A program made the translations under genes and the position numbers. Under the pieces are notes generated by a model. The model was given only the letters and a program-made list of their open reading frames with translations, was not told the origin of the DNA and made no database searches. 64,000 bases of DNA from Bog-756 sp963745955 (lineage in GTDB: Bacteria; Actinomycetota; Acidimicrobiia; Acidimicrobiales; RAAP-2), in assembly GCA_963745955.1 (NCBI GenBank), contig CAVUZI010000003.1:62001-126000 (forward strand). The letters are read 5' to 3'. Below are positions 18,803 to 28,267 of this stretch, piece by piece; the first letter of the stretch is position 1, and each line of letters starts with the position of its first letter.

Positions 18803-19554
18803 GTGACACGACACCACCTCGGCGGCCCCGCCGTCTCCCGGCACCGACCGCGCTCTACTTCCGCCAACTGTTGGCCGGACGCGACTTCGCCGTCGACGAC
18901 CAGTTGGCCCGCCAGATGGTCAATTTCGTCTACCTGATCGGTGATGCCGAGACCGGACAGGCCCTCATCGTCGATCCCGCCTACGGCGTCGACGAGCTGC
19001 TCGGGATCCTCCGGGCCGACGGCATGGAGTGCGTCGGCGCCCTGGCCACCCACTTCCACCCCGACCACATCGGCGGCGACATGATGGGTTGGAACATCGA
19101 GGGGATCACCAGGCTCCTGGAGGTGGCCGAGGTACCGATCCACGTCCAGGCGGACGAAGCACCCTGGGTCGCCCGCGCCACCGGGGTCGGCCCGCACGAG
19201 TTGGCCACCCACCGGGGTGGGGATGTCGTCCAGGTGGGCTCGGTTCCGATCACGCTGGTCCACACGCCGGGCCACACGCCGGGCAGCCAGTGCTTCCTGG
19301 TCGACGGCCGGCTGATCGCCGGCGACACCCTGTTCCTCGAAGGCTGTGGACGGACCGACCTGCCCGGCGGTGACCCCGAGGCGCTGTACGAGTCGCTGAC
19401 CACCCAGCTGGCCCGGGTGCCGGACGACACCGTCCTCTTCCCCGGCCATCTCTACTCGCCGGAGCCGTCGGCCACCATGGGGTACACCCGTGCCCACAAT
19501 TACGTGTTCCGGCTGCGCACCCCCGAGCAGTGGATGACGATGTTCGGAAGCTGA
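18803..19554 (+). CDS. MBL-fold metallo-hydrolase
   Basis: This is a metallo-beta-lactamase fold protein with the metal motif ATHFHPDHIGGD, then HTPGHTPGSQCF, GDTLF and FPGHLY. The pattern matches glyoxalase II / persulfide-dioxygenase-like hydrolases. The core frame (ALYFRQLLAGRDFAVDD onward) has no clear start: in-frame GTG is at 18757, while GTG 18803, preceded by TAAGCT and 6 nt, is the expected leaderless start in a neighbouring frame, implying an indel near 18830. The substrate is not defined. Confidence 0.75.
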
Positions 19555-19596
19555 GGGGGACGGGGGCGCCGTGGGTCGGACCTACGATGACGCTCG

Positions 19597-20833
19597 ATGA
19601 ACGACCCCCAGGACAACGGCTCGACCATCGCGGTGGTCGGAGCCTCGCTGGCCGGCCTGCGCGCCGCCGAGGAGATCCGCCACGAAGGCCATGCCGGACC
19701 GGTGGTCATCTTCGGCGACGAGCTCCACGTCCCCTACGACAGGCCGCCACTGTCCAAGCAGCTGCTGGCCGGCACCTGGGACGTGGAGCGCATCCACCAC
19801 CACGCACCGGACAAGCTCGACACCCTCGGGCTGGAATTCCGCCTTGGCCGACGGGTGCTGTCACTCGACACCGAGGCGCGGAACCTCGTCTGCGACGACG
19901 GGAGCGAGCTGCACTACGACGGGCTGATCGTGGCCACCGGGGCGGAGCCCCGCCCGTTGCCCGGCACCGAGGGCATGGCCGGTGTCCACACGCTGCGGAC
20001 CCTCGACGACTGCCTGGCCATCCGGGCCGAGCTCGAGTCGGCCGGACCCGGTGCCCGGGTCGTGATCATCGGTGCCGGGTTCATCGGTTCCGAGGTGGCC
20101 GCCACCTGTCAAGGGCTCGGCGCCACGGTGACCGTGGTCGAGGCGCTCCCCACCCCGCTGGCCGGGGTGCTGGGCGTCCAGATGGGTGAGGCGTGCGCCC
20201 AGCTCCATCGCGACCACGGGGTCACCGTCTCGACCGGGGTGGGTGTCGAGCGGATCTCGTCCGAACCCGGCGGCTCTGCGCCGCTGGTGGTCCATCTGGC
20301 CGATGGGACCGGCCTGCGATGCGGACCTGGTGGTGGTGGGTATCGGCGTCGTCCCCGCGGTCGGGTGGCTGGCGGGTTCGGGCCTGGCCCTCGACAACGG
20401 TGTGGTCTGCACCGAGTCGCTGTTCGCGGCCGACCGTGTGGTGGCCGCCGGGGACGTGGCCCGGTGGACCCGGCCCGGTACCGGTGAGCAGGTACGCGTC
20501 GAGCATTGGACCAACGCGGCCGAGGGTGGTGCCGCCGCGGCCCGCAACCTCCTGGCCGGGTCCGACGCCGCCGAGCCCTACGATCCCGTCCCGTTCTTCT
20601 GGTCCGACCAGTACAAGACCAAGATCCAGGTGATCGGCCTCCCCGGTCCCGACGACGAGGTGGTCGTGGTGGAAGGCTCGGTCGGCCGAGGGCAAGCTGG
20701 TGGCCCTGTACCGGCGGGGCGACCGGCTGCGGGCCGCGCTGGCCTTCAGCCGCCGCGCCTGTTGATGGCCTACCGTCCCCTGCTGGCCGCCGGTGCCTCC
20801 TTCGACGAGGCGCTGGCGCTGGCACGATCGTGA
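19597..20833 (+). pseudogene. NAD(P)/FAD-dependent oxidoreductase (ferredoxin reductase-like), frameshifted
   Basis: This is an about 412-aa flavoprotein with FAD motif VVGASLAGLRAAEE, PYDRPPLSKQLL, NAD motif VVIIGAGFIGSEVAA and the second FAD motif VVAAGDVAR. A C-terminal FWSDQYKTKIQVIG is typical of ferredoxin or rubredoxin reductases serving P450s and dioxygenases. The frame changes near 20320 (one extra base) and again near 20690, with a compensating change near 20755. TACGAT lies 8 nt upstream of ATG 19597, so the mRNA may be nearly leaderless. It could serve the P450 and ferredoxin at 45-46 kb (inference). Confidence 0.85.
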
Positions 20834-20849
20834 CGCTCCACCGGGTGAC

Positions 20850-22937
20850 CTTCGGCGGTGGGCCCGCCGGTACCCACGGGTGAAGGCCAGTGCGGCGGCG
20901 ATCTGCTCGGCCGACGGCTCGAGGCCGCCGTAGGTGTACCGCTCCACCAACTGGGTTGAGCCGATCAGGCCGGCACCGTAGCGCGAGTCGTCTTCGGCCA
21001 GTCGCCGGCCGTAGGCGGACAGGGTCTCGTCGACCCGTCGCCTGCGGCCCATCCGGGCCCCTCCCCGGGCCAGGTCGGCGGCGATCTGGTGGGCCCAGGT
21101 GGGCGGTCGCCGCCGCCGCCGCCGGCGGACCTCGAAGAAGGCGGCGACGACGGCCACCGACGATGCCGATGGGAATCCACGGGAGGTGGGCGAGGGCGCG
21201 CCCTGCGGTGCCGGCCAGCACCGAACCCGGGGAGGGGTTGGCCAGGGGCACAGCGGCCGTCGGGTCGAAGCTCTGCCAGCCGTAGCCCGGGAACCACACC
21301 TGCACCCAGGCGTGGGCATCCTTGGCCTGCACGTCGTAGAGGTCGGTGATCGGATCGTAGGGGCCCGGCACGTAGCCCACGGTCTCCCGGGCCGCGATGT
21401 GGAGGGAGCGGAGCATGACCACGGTGGCGGTGGAGATCTGCTCGCAGTAGCCCAGGCGGGACCCGAAGAGGAAGCTGGTCACCGCGTCGGCCCCCGGGGC
21501 CAGCGGCGGGATGTCGGTCGTGTACCGGATGTGGCCCGCCATCCACGCCTCGATGGCTTCGATCTTTTCGTAGGTGTGGGGGTCGGGATCGTCGGGGGTC
21601 CCGATGCCGGCGGTGATCCGACGGGCCAGCGCGGCCACCCGGGGGTAGGGATGGGGGAGCTGGAGGTAGCGGGTCATCTGCGCCGTGGTCAGGGTCTGGC
21701 TCTCGGCGCCGCCCGGCGTGACCGGCACGGTGGCCTCCCGCAGCTGCTGGGCGTCGGCCGTGTTGTCGGCCGAGACCACCGTGTAGATGGTCCCGGACCC
21801 CATCGAGGTGGACGAGACGATGGTGCCGTCCCCGGTCAGGGAGAGGGAGCGCGACTGGATGTAGACCCGCTCGGCATTGTCGGCGTGGAAGACCAGGTTC
21901 GGCCCCGACTGGGCCACGTAGAAGGTCTGGACATCGGTGTCGCCGGTGGATCGGTCCGCCTGCTGGTCGGGGGCCAGCGGTATCTCGAACGGGGACCCGG
22001 TCTCCAGTTCCACGACCCCCCGGCCCTTGGTGGGCACCGATTCCAGCCAGCTCTGACCGTTCCAGGTGTCGTAGGTCTGCCCGACCCAGAAGCTCGGACG
22101 GCTGGCTCGGACCCTCATCACCACCTGGTCGCCGAGAGCGGCCCGCACCCCGGTGTCGAGGGACTTGGCGAATCCGAGAAACCCCCCCACCCTGGTGGGA
22201 CCGCTCGGGCTGGCGGCGTGGGCGGGCAGGGACGGGGAACCGTCGGTGAGGTTGCTCGGGCTGTCGACCGGCGACGAGTCGGCCGCCGAGGAGGGGAAGA
22301 TGAGCGACGTGGAGACGGTCGGGGCCGGCAGTACGGTCACCAGCAGCGCAGCCAGCACCACCACCGCCGTCCCGGCCACCCCCACCGCGAGCCACGGGAT
22401 CCCGCGGGTGCCCGCCATCGACTGCCACATGGCCACGAGTGCCCACACGCCGAACACCAGCCAGGCCACGACGTAGACGCCCAGGGTGAGGTCGACCGAC
22501 TGGGCCGCGGCCACCGCCATCAGGGCGGCCGACCCGGCCAGCGAGTAGGCCACGTCGCGCCGGGCCGGGACGTCGAAGGAGTGGGTGGACAGCACCCAGG
22601 CGAACAGGACGGCCAGCGGGCTCTCGACGGTCGAGATGTCCCCGGGGGTGGCGTTGCGGCTGACGGTGGTGATGAACCAGGCAAAGCCACCGAGGGCGCA
22701 GACGGCCAGGATGGGCTTGACCGCCGGCCACGGTCGCTCCCGTCGCCAGTAGGACAGGGTGTTGCCGACGACGGTCGCCACCATGGCGAAGACGGCCATG
22801 GCCGGGCCCAGCTCACCCTGGCTCCAGCAGGCGGCGGCGGCGACCACCACCGTGGCCGCCGAGGCCACCCGGAAGGGCACCGAATGCTCCGGGGGCCCCG
22901 GCTTGTTGGCCTGGACGACCCGCTGCCACAGGGTCAC
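20850..22937 (-). pseudogene. TgpA-type transglutaminase-like membrane protein, frameshifted near the end
   Basis: From GTG 22935-22937 the protein has about five to six N-terminal membrane helices (VASAATVVVAAAACW, AVCALGGFAWFITTV, GVYVVAWLVFGVWALVAMW). Next comes a large external domain with a transglutaminase core: GSRLGYCEQISTATVVMLRS (Cys), DAHAWVQVWFPGYGW (His) and SFDPTAA (Asp). A last helix (PIGIVVAVVAAFFEV) is restored only if one base near 21158 is removed, and a DUF4129-like tail ends near 20850-20880. No clean stop is visible, so the 3' limit is approximate. It is coupled to the DUF58 gene upstream. Confidence 0.75.
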
Positions 22938-24159
22938 GACGATCCCCGCCGCCGGACCGCTTCCACCGTCGCCGGCGGCCCGGCGGACCCGGTGGACCCG
23001 GCGGACCCGGTGGACCCGGCGGACCCGGTGGACCGGCGGGGACCCCACGGCCCGGGCCAGGCGCCGTCCGAGGTCGATCCGGTCGCGTACGACCCGTACC
23101 ACGTGGCCGTCGGCTTCCATGGTGCCGAGCACGACCGGCCGGCCCCGGGCCAGGTGGTGGGCGAGAGCGGCCATGACCCGCTCCGATTCGGCCTCGGCGG
23201 CGATCGGGTCCGGAGGGAGCACCAGCTCGACGACGACCGGATCGTCGGTCTGGCGCTCCTTCTCGCGCACCATCAGCGACCCGACGTGCGAGGTCGCCGG
23301 CCAGTGGACGGACCGGCGGGTGTCCCCGGGCCGGTAGGGGCGTACGCCGCGGGGCTCACCGGCACCGGACGGGATCCGTAGGGGGGCGTCACCGATCGAG
23401 CTCTCGGGGAGGGACGGCAGGGGACCCGGTTCGCCGAGCCTCGGGGCCACGTGCAGCGGTCGGGGGAGCGGCACCCTGATCTCGCGTGCCCACCACAACA
23501 GCCCGAAGGGAGCGCAGGAGGCCACCTCCACGGCGACCTCGGCGATGACCCCGCGACGGGCAGGGACGAAGGCCACCTCGACCGTCCGCGGCCCCCGGAC
23601 CGGTCCCGCGGCACGGGCCACCGGCCCGACCGGCTGCCGCGGCCGGATGCGGATGGGGCCGCTGGCCTCCATGGTCACCGCGCACCGTCCGACCCGCCTG
23701 GCCGTCCGATGGGCCGGCCGTACAGGTCACGCCGGCGCTCCGGGCCGGCACCATCGGCGCCAGGAGGCCGATGACCAGCACTGCGGCCAGCAGGGCACCG
23801 ACGGCCTGCACCCAACCCGATCCGCTCGAATGCGCCACCCCGGCCCAGGCCAGGACGGCCACCGCACTGCCGACCACCGGAGCCAGCCAGGCCACCGGGT
23901 GCAGCCGGGCGCGGAGCCGGACGCCACCGGGCAACCGGTCGGGATCCGAGCGCGCCGACCGGCGGGCGAACACGCCCCACGAGACGAGGGCGGCGGCCAG
24001 CGTGGCCACCAGCCCGACGGCGGCCCCGGCCACCACGACGGCGGGCCCGAAGACGGCCCGGATGACGACCACGACGCACACGCCGGCCACCAGTCCGGTG
24101 GCGATCGCACCGACCGTGCGCCGCAGCAGCGGACGGCGGTCGGCGCCCGCTTGGCTCAC
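22934..24159 (-). pseudogene. DUF58 (MoxR-associated) protein, frameshifted
   Basis: GTG 24157-24159 overlaps the moxR stop (GTGA). Two hydrophobic segments (TGLVAGVCVVVVIRAVFG, AVGALLAAVLVIGLLAPMV) anchor the protein. The DUF58 core (GVRPYRPGDTRRSVHWPATS) then reads in a second frame from about 23685. After the core, a GC-rich tandem repeat (about 22983-23043) shifts the frame again; reading PPATVEAVRRRGSS before TGA 22934-22936 gives a natural end that overlaps the transglutaminase GTG by 4 nt. Without this repair the two genes appear falsely fused. Confidence 0.75.
22983..23043. repeat. 18-bp GC-rich tandem repeat in the DUF58 tail
   Basis: CGGCGGACCCGGTGGACC repeats about three times. 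It is a probable cause of an indel, because its reading frame decides whether DUF58 ends normally or fuses to the next gene. Confidence 0.75.
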
Positions 24160-25151
24160 GTGGGCGGGACGGGTGTCTCTTCGACGATCCGGGTGACGAG
24201 CGCCGGACCGTCGCCGCCACCGCCCTCGGCGATGAGCCGGTGGGAGAGGCATGCCACCGCCACCGCCTGGATGTCCTCGGGATTGACGTAGGCCCGCTCC
24301 GACAGCACCGCGTAAGCCTGGGCGCTGCGGATCAGCGAGATGGCCGCCCGCGGGCTGGCGCCGAGGCGCACGGTGCCGGCGGTGCGGGTGGCCCTCACCA
24401 GCGCGACGGCGTACTCGGCCACCGCTGTGACCACCTGCACCGACGCGGTGGCGTTGATGACCCTCGCCCACCGGGCCGGGTCGGCCACCGGGGTCAGGGC
24501 GTCGAGGGCGTAGCGACCGCCCTGGTGCAGGACCAGGCGGGTCTCCACGTCCGTGTCGGGATACCCGATGGAGGTGGAGACCCCGAACCGGTCGAGCTGG
24601 CTCTCCACCAACGGGTAGGTGCCGAGCTGGCCGATGGGGTTCTGGGTTCCGATGACCATGTGGGGCCGGGGCAGTGGCCACGACTCGCCGTCCACCGACA
24701 CCTGCTGCTCCTCCATGGCTTCGAGGAGGGCGGACTGGGTCCGGGGCGGGGTCCGGTTGAGCTCGTCGAGCAGGACCACATGTCCGAACACCGGTCCGGG
24801 TCGGAAATCCCACGTCCCGGTGTCGGGGGAGAAGACGGTCACGCCGGTGATGTCGGAGGGGAGCAGGTCGGGATTGCCCTGGACCCGTGACAGCTGGACC
24901 CCGAGCGCGGTGGCCAGGGCCCGGGCCAGGACGGTCTTGCCCACGCCGGGGACGTCCTCGATGAGGAGATGGCTACCCGACAGGGCCGCGACCACGGCGA
25001 AGGTGACCGCCCTCGGGGTCCCGAGAAGCACCTCCGACAGGGCCACGTGCAGGTCCGAGGCCGTGGCCACCGCCTCGTCGATGGACGGGACGGGACCGCC
25101 GACCGCCGCCGGCTCACGACCCACCGTTCCGATGCCGGTGCTCGTGCTCAT
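24156..25151 (-). CDS. MoxR-family AAA+ ATPase
   Basis: This 331-aa MoxR ATPase has Walker A EDVPGVGKTVLARAL, Walker B HVVLLDELNRTPPRTQSALL, and sensor motif GTQNPIGQLGTYPLVESQLDRF (in two parts). MoxR proteins act as chaperones that load metals or assemble complexes with DUF58 and transglutaminase partners. ATG 25149-25151 was chosen over GTG 25178 because GGGGAG and AGGAGAGG lie just upstream and families usually start here. It is first in a three-gene coupled operon. Confidence 0.9.
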   Translation of the reverse strand: MSTSTGIGTVGREPAAVGGPVPSIDEAVATASDLHVALSEVLLGTPRAVTFAVVAALSGSHLLIEDVPGVGKTVLARALATALGVQLSRVQGNPDLLPSDITGVTVFSPDTGTWDFRPGPVFGHVVLLDELNRTPPRTQSALLEAMEEQQVSVDGESWPLPRPHMVIGTQNPIGQLGTYPLVESQLDRFGVSTSIGYPDTDVETRLVLHQGGRYALDALTPVADPARWARVINATASVQVVTAVAEYAVALVRATRTAGTVRLGASPRAAISLIRSAQAYAVLSERAYVNPEDIQAVAVACLSHRLIAEGGGGDGPALVTRIVEETPVPPT

Positions 25152-25289
25152 GCGCTCCCCTGCCTCTCCTGCACCCACCCGTCCGCGGATCCCGGCGCCG
25201 TGCGTGGTAGTCCACCCACCCTAGGCGTCACCGGAGTTGCGGTTCAATGGCCGGATCCGGCCATGCCCGGGTCCGGCCTGGGGATGGGC

Positions 25290-26759
25290 TCAGAAGTCAA
25301 GGGCGGACAGCTCGGGGATGGTGGCCTCCGACCTGCTGCGGGCTTCGAGCCAACGGGCCCGGGCCGCCTCTCGTCGGTCGTCGCCCACGGCGGGGTCGAC
25401 CACCAGGCGCGGTGCCCATGCCGCAGCCACCTCGGTCTCGTCCGACCAGGTGCCGACGGCCATGCCGGCCAGGTAGGCCGCCCCGAGGGTGGTGGCCTCG
25501 AGCACGGGGGCGATCTCGACGGGCCGGCCGCAGGCGTCGGCCAGGGACTGGGTGAAGACCGGGTTGGCGGACATCCCGCCGTCGACCCGGAGCGAGGCGA
25601 TGGGCAGGCCCGAGTCGGCCGCGGCCGCCTCGAGGAGGTCGGCGCCCCGGTGGGCCACTCCCTCGAGGACGGCACGGACCAGTTCCGGTCGCCCGCTCCC
25701 CCTGGTGAGACCGGTGAAGGTCCCGCGTGCTCCGAAGTCCCAGACCGGCGTGCCCAGTCCGAGCAGGGCGGGTACGAACCACACGTCGCCGGTGTCGGCA
25801 CAGCGGGCGGCGACCTCGGCCGAGTCGGCGGCCGAGTCGATGATGGCCAGGTCGTCGCGCAGCCACTCCACGCAGGTCCCCGCGGACAGCATGATGGCCT
25901 CGACCCCCCAGGTGACCTTGCCGCCGCGGCGCCAGGCGATGATGGGGATGGTGCCGGCCGGCCCCCGGGCCATCTGGACCGGTCGGCCCGGGCCCACGCA
26001 CTGGTCGAGCATCCCCCCGGTCCCGAAGGTGGCCTTGGCCTGTCCCGGGAGGGTGCATCCCTGTCCGATGAGCGATGCCTGCTGATCGCCGGCCATGCCC
26101 GCGATCAACGGCCGTCCGGCCAGGATCTCCGCCGGGCCGACGGCGCCGGACGAGTCGACGATCTCGGGCATGAGCGATTCGTGGATGCGCAGCTCGGCGA
26201 GCACCTCGGTGTTCCACCCGGATCCGTCCGCGTGCACGAGGCCGGTCACACCGGCGTTGGAGGCATCGGTGACGTGGAGGCTCCCGTTCGACAACGTCCA
26301 CGCCACCCAGCTGTCCACCGTGCCGAAGGCGAGCTCCCCGCGCTCGGACCGCGAGCGGTCCGGATCGGCCAGGTCGAGCAGTGCGGCCACCTTCGTGGCC
26401 GAGGCGTTGGGTGCCACCCTGATCCCCCGGGACTGAAGCTCCAGGCAGGTACCGACCGTCCGGAGGTCCTGCCAACCGAGCCCCGGTCCCACCGGCGAGC
26501 CGGTGGCCCGGTCCCAGACGATGGTCGAGGCCCGCTGGTCGGCGATCCCGACCGCGTCGACGGGGCCGCCCTCGGCCAGGGTCTGCGAGGCCACCGCCAC
26601 CACCGCCGCGGCCATGGCCTCCGCATCGAATTCCACCAGCCCGGGGAAGGGCGTGTCGGGCAGCACGGGCACGTGGTGGATGTGCTCGACGGTGCCGTCG
26701 GGGCGGACCACCGCGCCGCGGACTCCCGAGGTGCCGACGTCGACGACCAGGATGCTCAC
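25290..26759 (-). CDS. FGGY-family carbohydrate kinase (glycerol kinase-like)
   Basis: This 489-aa kinase starts SILVVDVGTSGVRGAVV, the N-terminal phosphate-binding loop. IADQRASTIVWDRATG, AGMAGDQQASLIGQG (catalytic Asp) and the second signature (LRVDGGMSANPVFTQSLAD) follow. It transfers phosphate from ATP to a polyol. It is last in a three-gene coupled operon: GTG 26757-26759 overlaps the FAD oxidase stop (GTGA). Context with glpD suggests glycerol or a glycerol-like substrate, but the sequence is divergent from classic GlpK. Confidence 0.85.
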   Translation of the reverse strand: MSILVVDVGTSGVRGAVVRPDGTVEHIHHVPVLPDTPFPGLVEFDAEAMAAAVVAVASQTLAEGGPVDAVGIADQRASTIVWDRATGSPVGPGLGWQDLRTVGTCLELQSRGIRVAPNASATKVAALLDLADPDRSRSERGELAFGTVDSWVAWTLSNGSLHVTDASNAGVTGLVHADGSGWNTEVLAELRIHESLMPEIVDSSGAVGPAEILAGRPLIAGMAGDQQASLIGQGCTLPGQAKATFGTGGMLDQCVGPGRPVQMARGPAGTIPIIAWRRGGKVTWGVEAIMLSAGTCVEWLRDDLAIIDSAADSAEVAARCADTGDVWFVPALLGLGTPVWDFGARGTFTGLTRGSGRPELVRAVLEGVAHRGADLLEAAAADSGLPIASLRVDGGMSANPVFTQSLADACGRPVEIAPVLEATTLGAAYLAGMAVGTWSDETEVAAAWAPRLVVDPAVGDDRREAARARWLEARSRSEATIPELSALDF

Positions 26760-28267
26760 GGCCAGCCCACCACGCCGAACGGGCTGGGCAGGCCGAGCTT
26801 GCCGGGGTTGAGGATGCCGTGCGGATCGAGGGCCTGCTTGACGGAGGCCAGCACCTCGAAGCCGGCGCCGAGGGCACCGGGCAGGAAGCGGGCCCGGTTG
26901 ATGCCGATGCCGTGGTGATGGCTGATGGCGCCCCCCGCGGCCATGGTGGCCTCGGTCACCTCGTCCCAGGCCCGCCGGTAGTACTGCGCCACCCAGGACC
27001 GGTGGGCGGCGGGATCGAGGTCGGCAGGGGGCCGGCCGGCGAAGGTGAAGTAGAGGCAGGCGCCGTCGGTGTAGGCGTGGGACTGGTGGGACGATGCCAC
27101 CGCCGTACCCTCGACACGGCCGAGGGCGGCCAGCACCGAGTCGTAGAGCCCGGGCAGCGCCCGCCACCGGGCCGAGATCTCGACGGTGTCGACGACCACG
27201 CCGGCCCGCCACAGCGGAGCCAGGGCGGACACGTCGTTGCGGTGACCGAGCCAGCGCTCGACCAGGTCCGTCCCGAGGGGTAGGGCGCTCCCGCACTCCT
27301 CGTCGACCACGGCCAGGGTGGCCTCGATGAGGGTCGGGTCGCCCTCGTCGAGGACGATCAGGACGTTGGTGTCGGGCTGGTCGAACGAACGCCCGGACTC
27401 GGTCCGGTCGTAGAGGCGCAGGACGGCCGGAGTGGCGCCGCGGCGCAGGATGCCCCGGCAGGCGTCGAGGCCGTCGGCGAAGGAGGCGAACCCGAAGGCC
27501 CGCCGCCCTTCACCCCCGGGGACCGGGTGGACCCGGAACCGACCCTCGGTGATCACCCCGAGCGTGCCCTCGCTGCCCACGAACAGCTGGGTGAGGTCCG
27601 GGCCGGTGGCCGACCTCGGCCCGTGCCCACCGGTCCGCACCACCCGTCCGTCGGCCAGCACCACCTCGAGGCCGATGACCATGTCCTCGATCTTCCCGTA
27701 GCGGTTGGAGTACTGGCCCGCGCCGCGACAGGCCAACCATCCGCCCACCGTGGAGAGGTCCATCGACTGGGGCCAGTGTCCGAGGGTGACGCCGGAGCCG
27801 CCGCGGAGGGCCGACTCGACGTCGGGGCCGAAGGTGCCGGCCCGGATGTCGGCCACCAGCGAGAGGGTGTCGACGTGGACGACCCCGGCCAGCCCGCACA
27901 GGTCGAGGGCGACCCCGCCGAAGAGGGGGATGGAGGCGCCGCAGACACCGCTGCGCCCACCGGCGGGTGTCACCGGCATCCGCTCGTGATGGCACAGGCC
28001 GAGCACCCCGGCCACCTGTGCCGTGTCGGTGGGCCGGGCCACGACCGCGGGGCGGGACGGGACCTGCCCGTCGACGGCCCATCCGATGGCCACGGGCCAC
28101 CAGTCGCGACCGGCCTCGGCCCGCGAGGCGTCGTCGTCGACCACGGCGCAGATCTCGCCCAGCCGCCGGCGGAGATCGTCGTCGACCTCGACCCGTGGCC
28201 CCTCCAGGTGGTCGATGACCCGGTCCGGGGTGGCGTCGATGGGTGTGACCGGCGTGGGCTGGGTCAC
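26756..28267 (-). CDS. FAD-binding oxidase, alkylglycerone-phosphate synthase-like
   Basis: This 503-aa flavoprotein has a PCMH-type FAD domain (RPAVVARPTDTAQVAGVLGL, TPAGGRSGVCGASIP, STVGGWLACRGAGQYSNRYG, FVGSEGTLGVITEGRF) and a C-terminal cap with ISHHHGIGINRARFLPG, matching the AGPS/D-lactate-dehydrogenase group. The HHH run is typical of AGPS-like enzymes, whose eukaryotic members make ether lipid precursors from acyl-DHAP. GTG 28265-28267 overlaps the glpD stop by 4 nt. A role on glycerol-phosphate-derived metabolites is an inference from the operon. Confidence 0.85.
   Translation of the reverse strand: MTQPTPVTPIDATPDRVIDHLEGPRVEVDDDLRRRLGEICAVVDDDASRAEAGRDWWPVAIGWAVDGQVPSRPAVVARPTDTAQVAGVLGLCHHERMPVTPAGGRSGVCGASIPLFGGVALDLCGLAGVVHVDTLSLVADIRAGTFGPDVESALRGGSGVTLGHWPQSMDLSTVGGWLACRGAGQYSNRYGKIEDMVIGLEVVLADGRVVRTGGHGPRSATGPDLTQLFVGSEGTLGVITEGRFRVHPVPGGEGRRAFGFASFADGLDACRGILRRGATPAVLRLYDRTESGRSFDQPDTNVLIVLDEGDPTLIEATLAVVDEECGSALPLGTDLVERWLGHRNDVSALAPLWRAGVVVDTVEISARWRALPGLYDSVLAALGRVEGTAVASSHQSHAYTDGACLYFTFAGRPPADLDPAAHRSWVAQYYRRAWDEVTEATMAAGGAISHHHGIGINRARFLPGALGAGFEVLASVKQALDPHGILNPGKLGLPSPFGVVGWP

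Noticed and set aside
21099..23381. Long plus-strand open frame opposite the DUF58/transglutaminase genes
   Set aside because: It is a G/C-rich shadow: low-complexity Arg/Gly/His protein, with real domains on the minus strand.
24969..26918. Long plus-strand open frame opposite moxR and the FGGY kinase
   Set aside because: No domain is recognisable, and the minus strand holds clear conserved enzymes.
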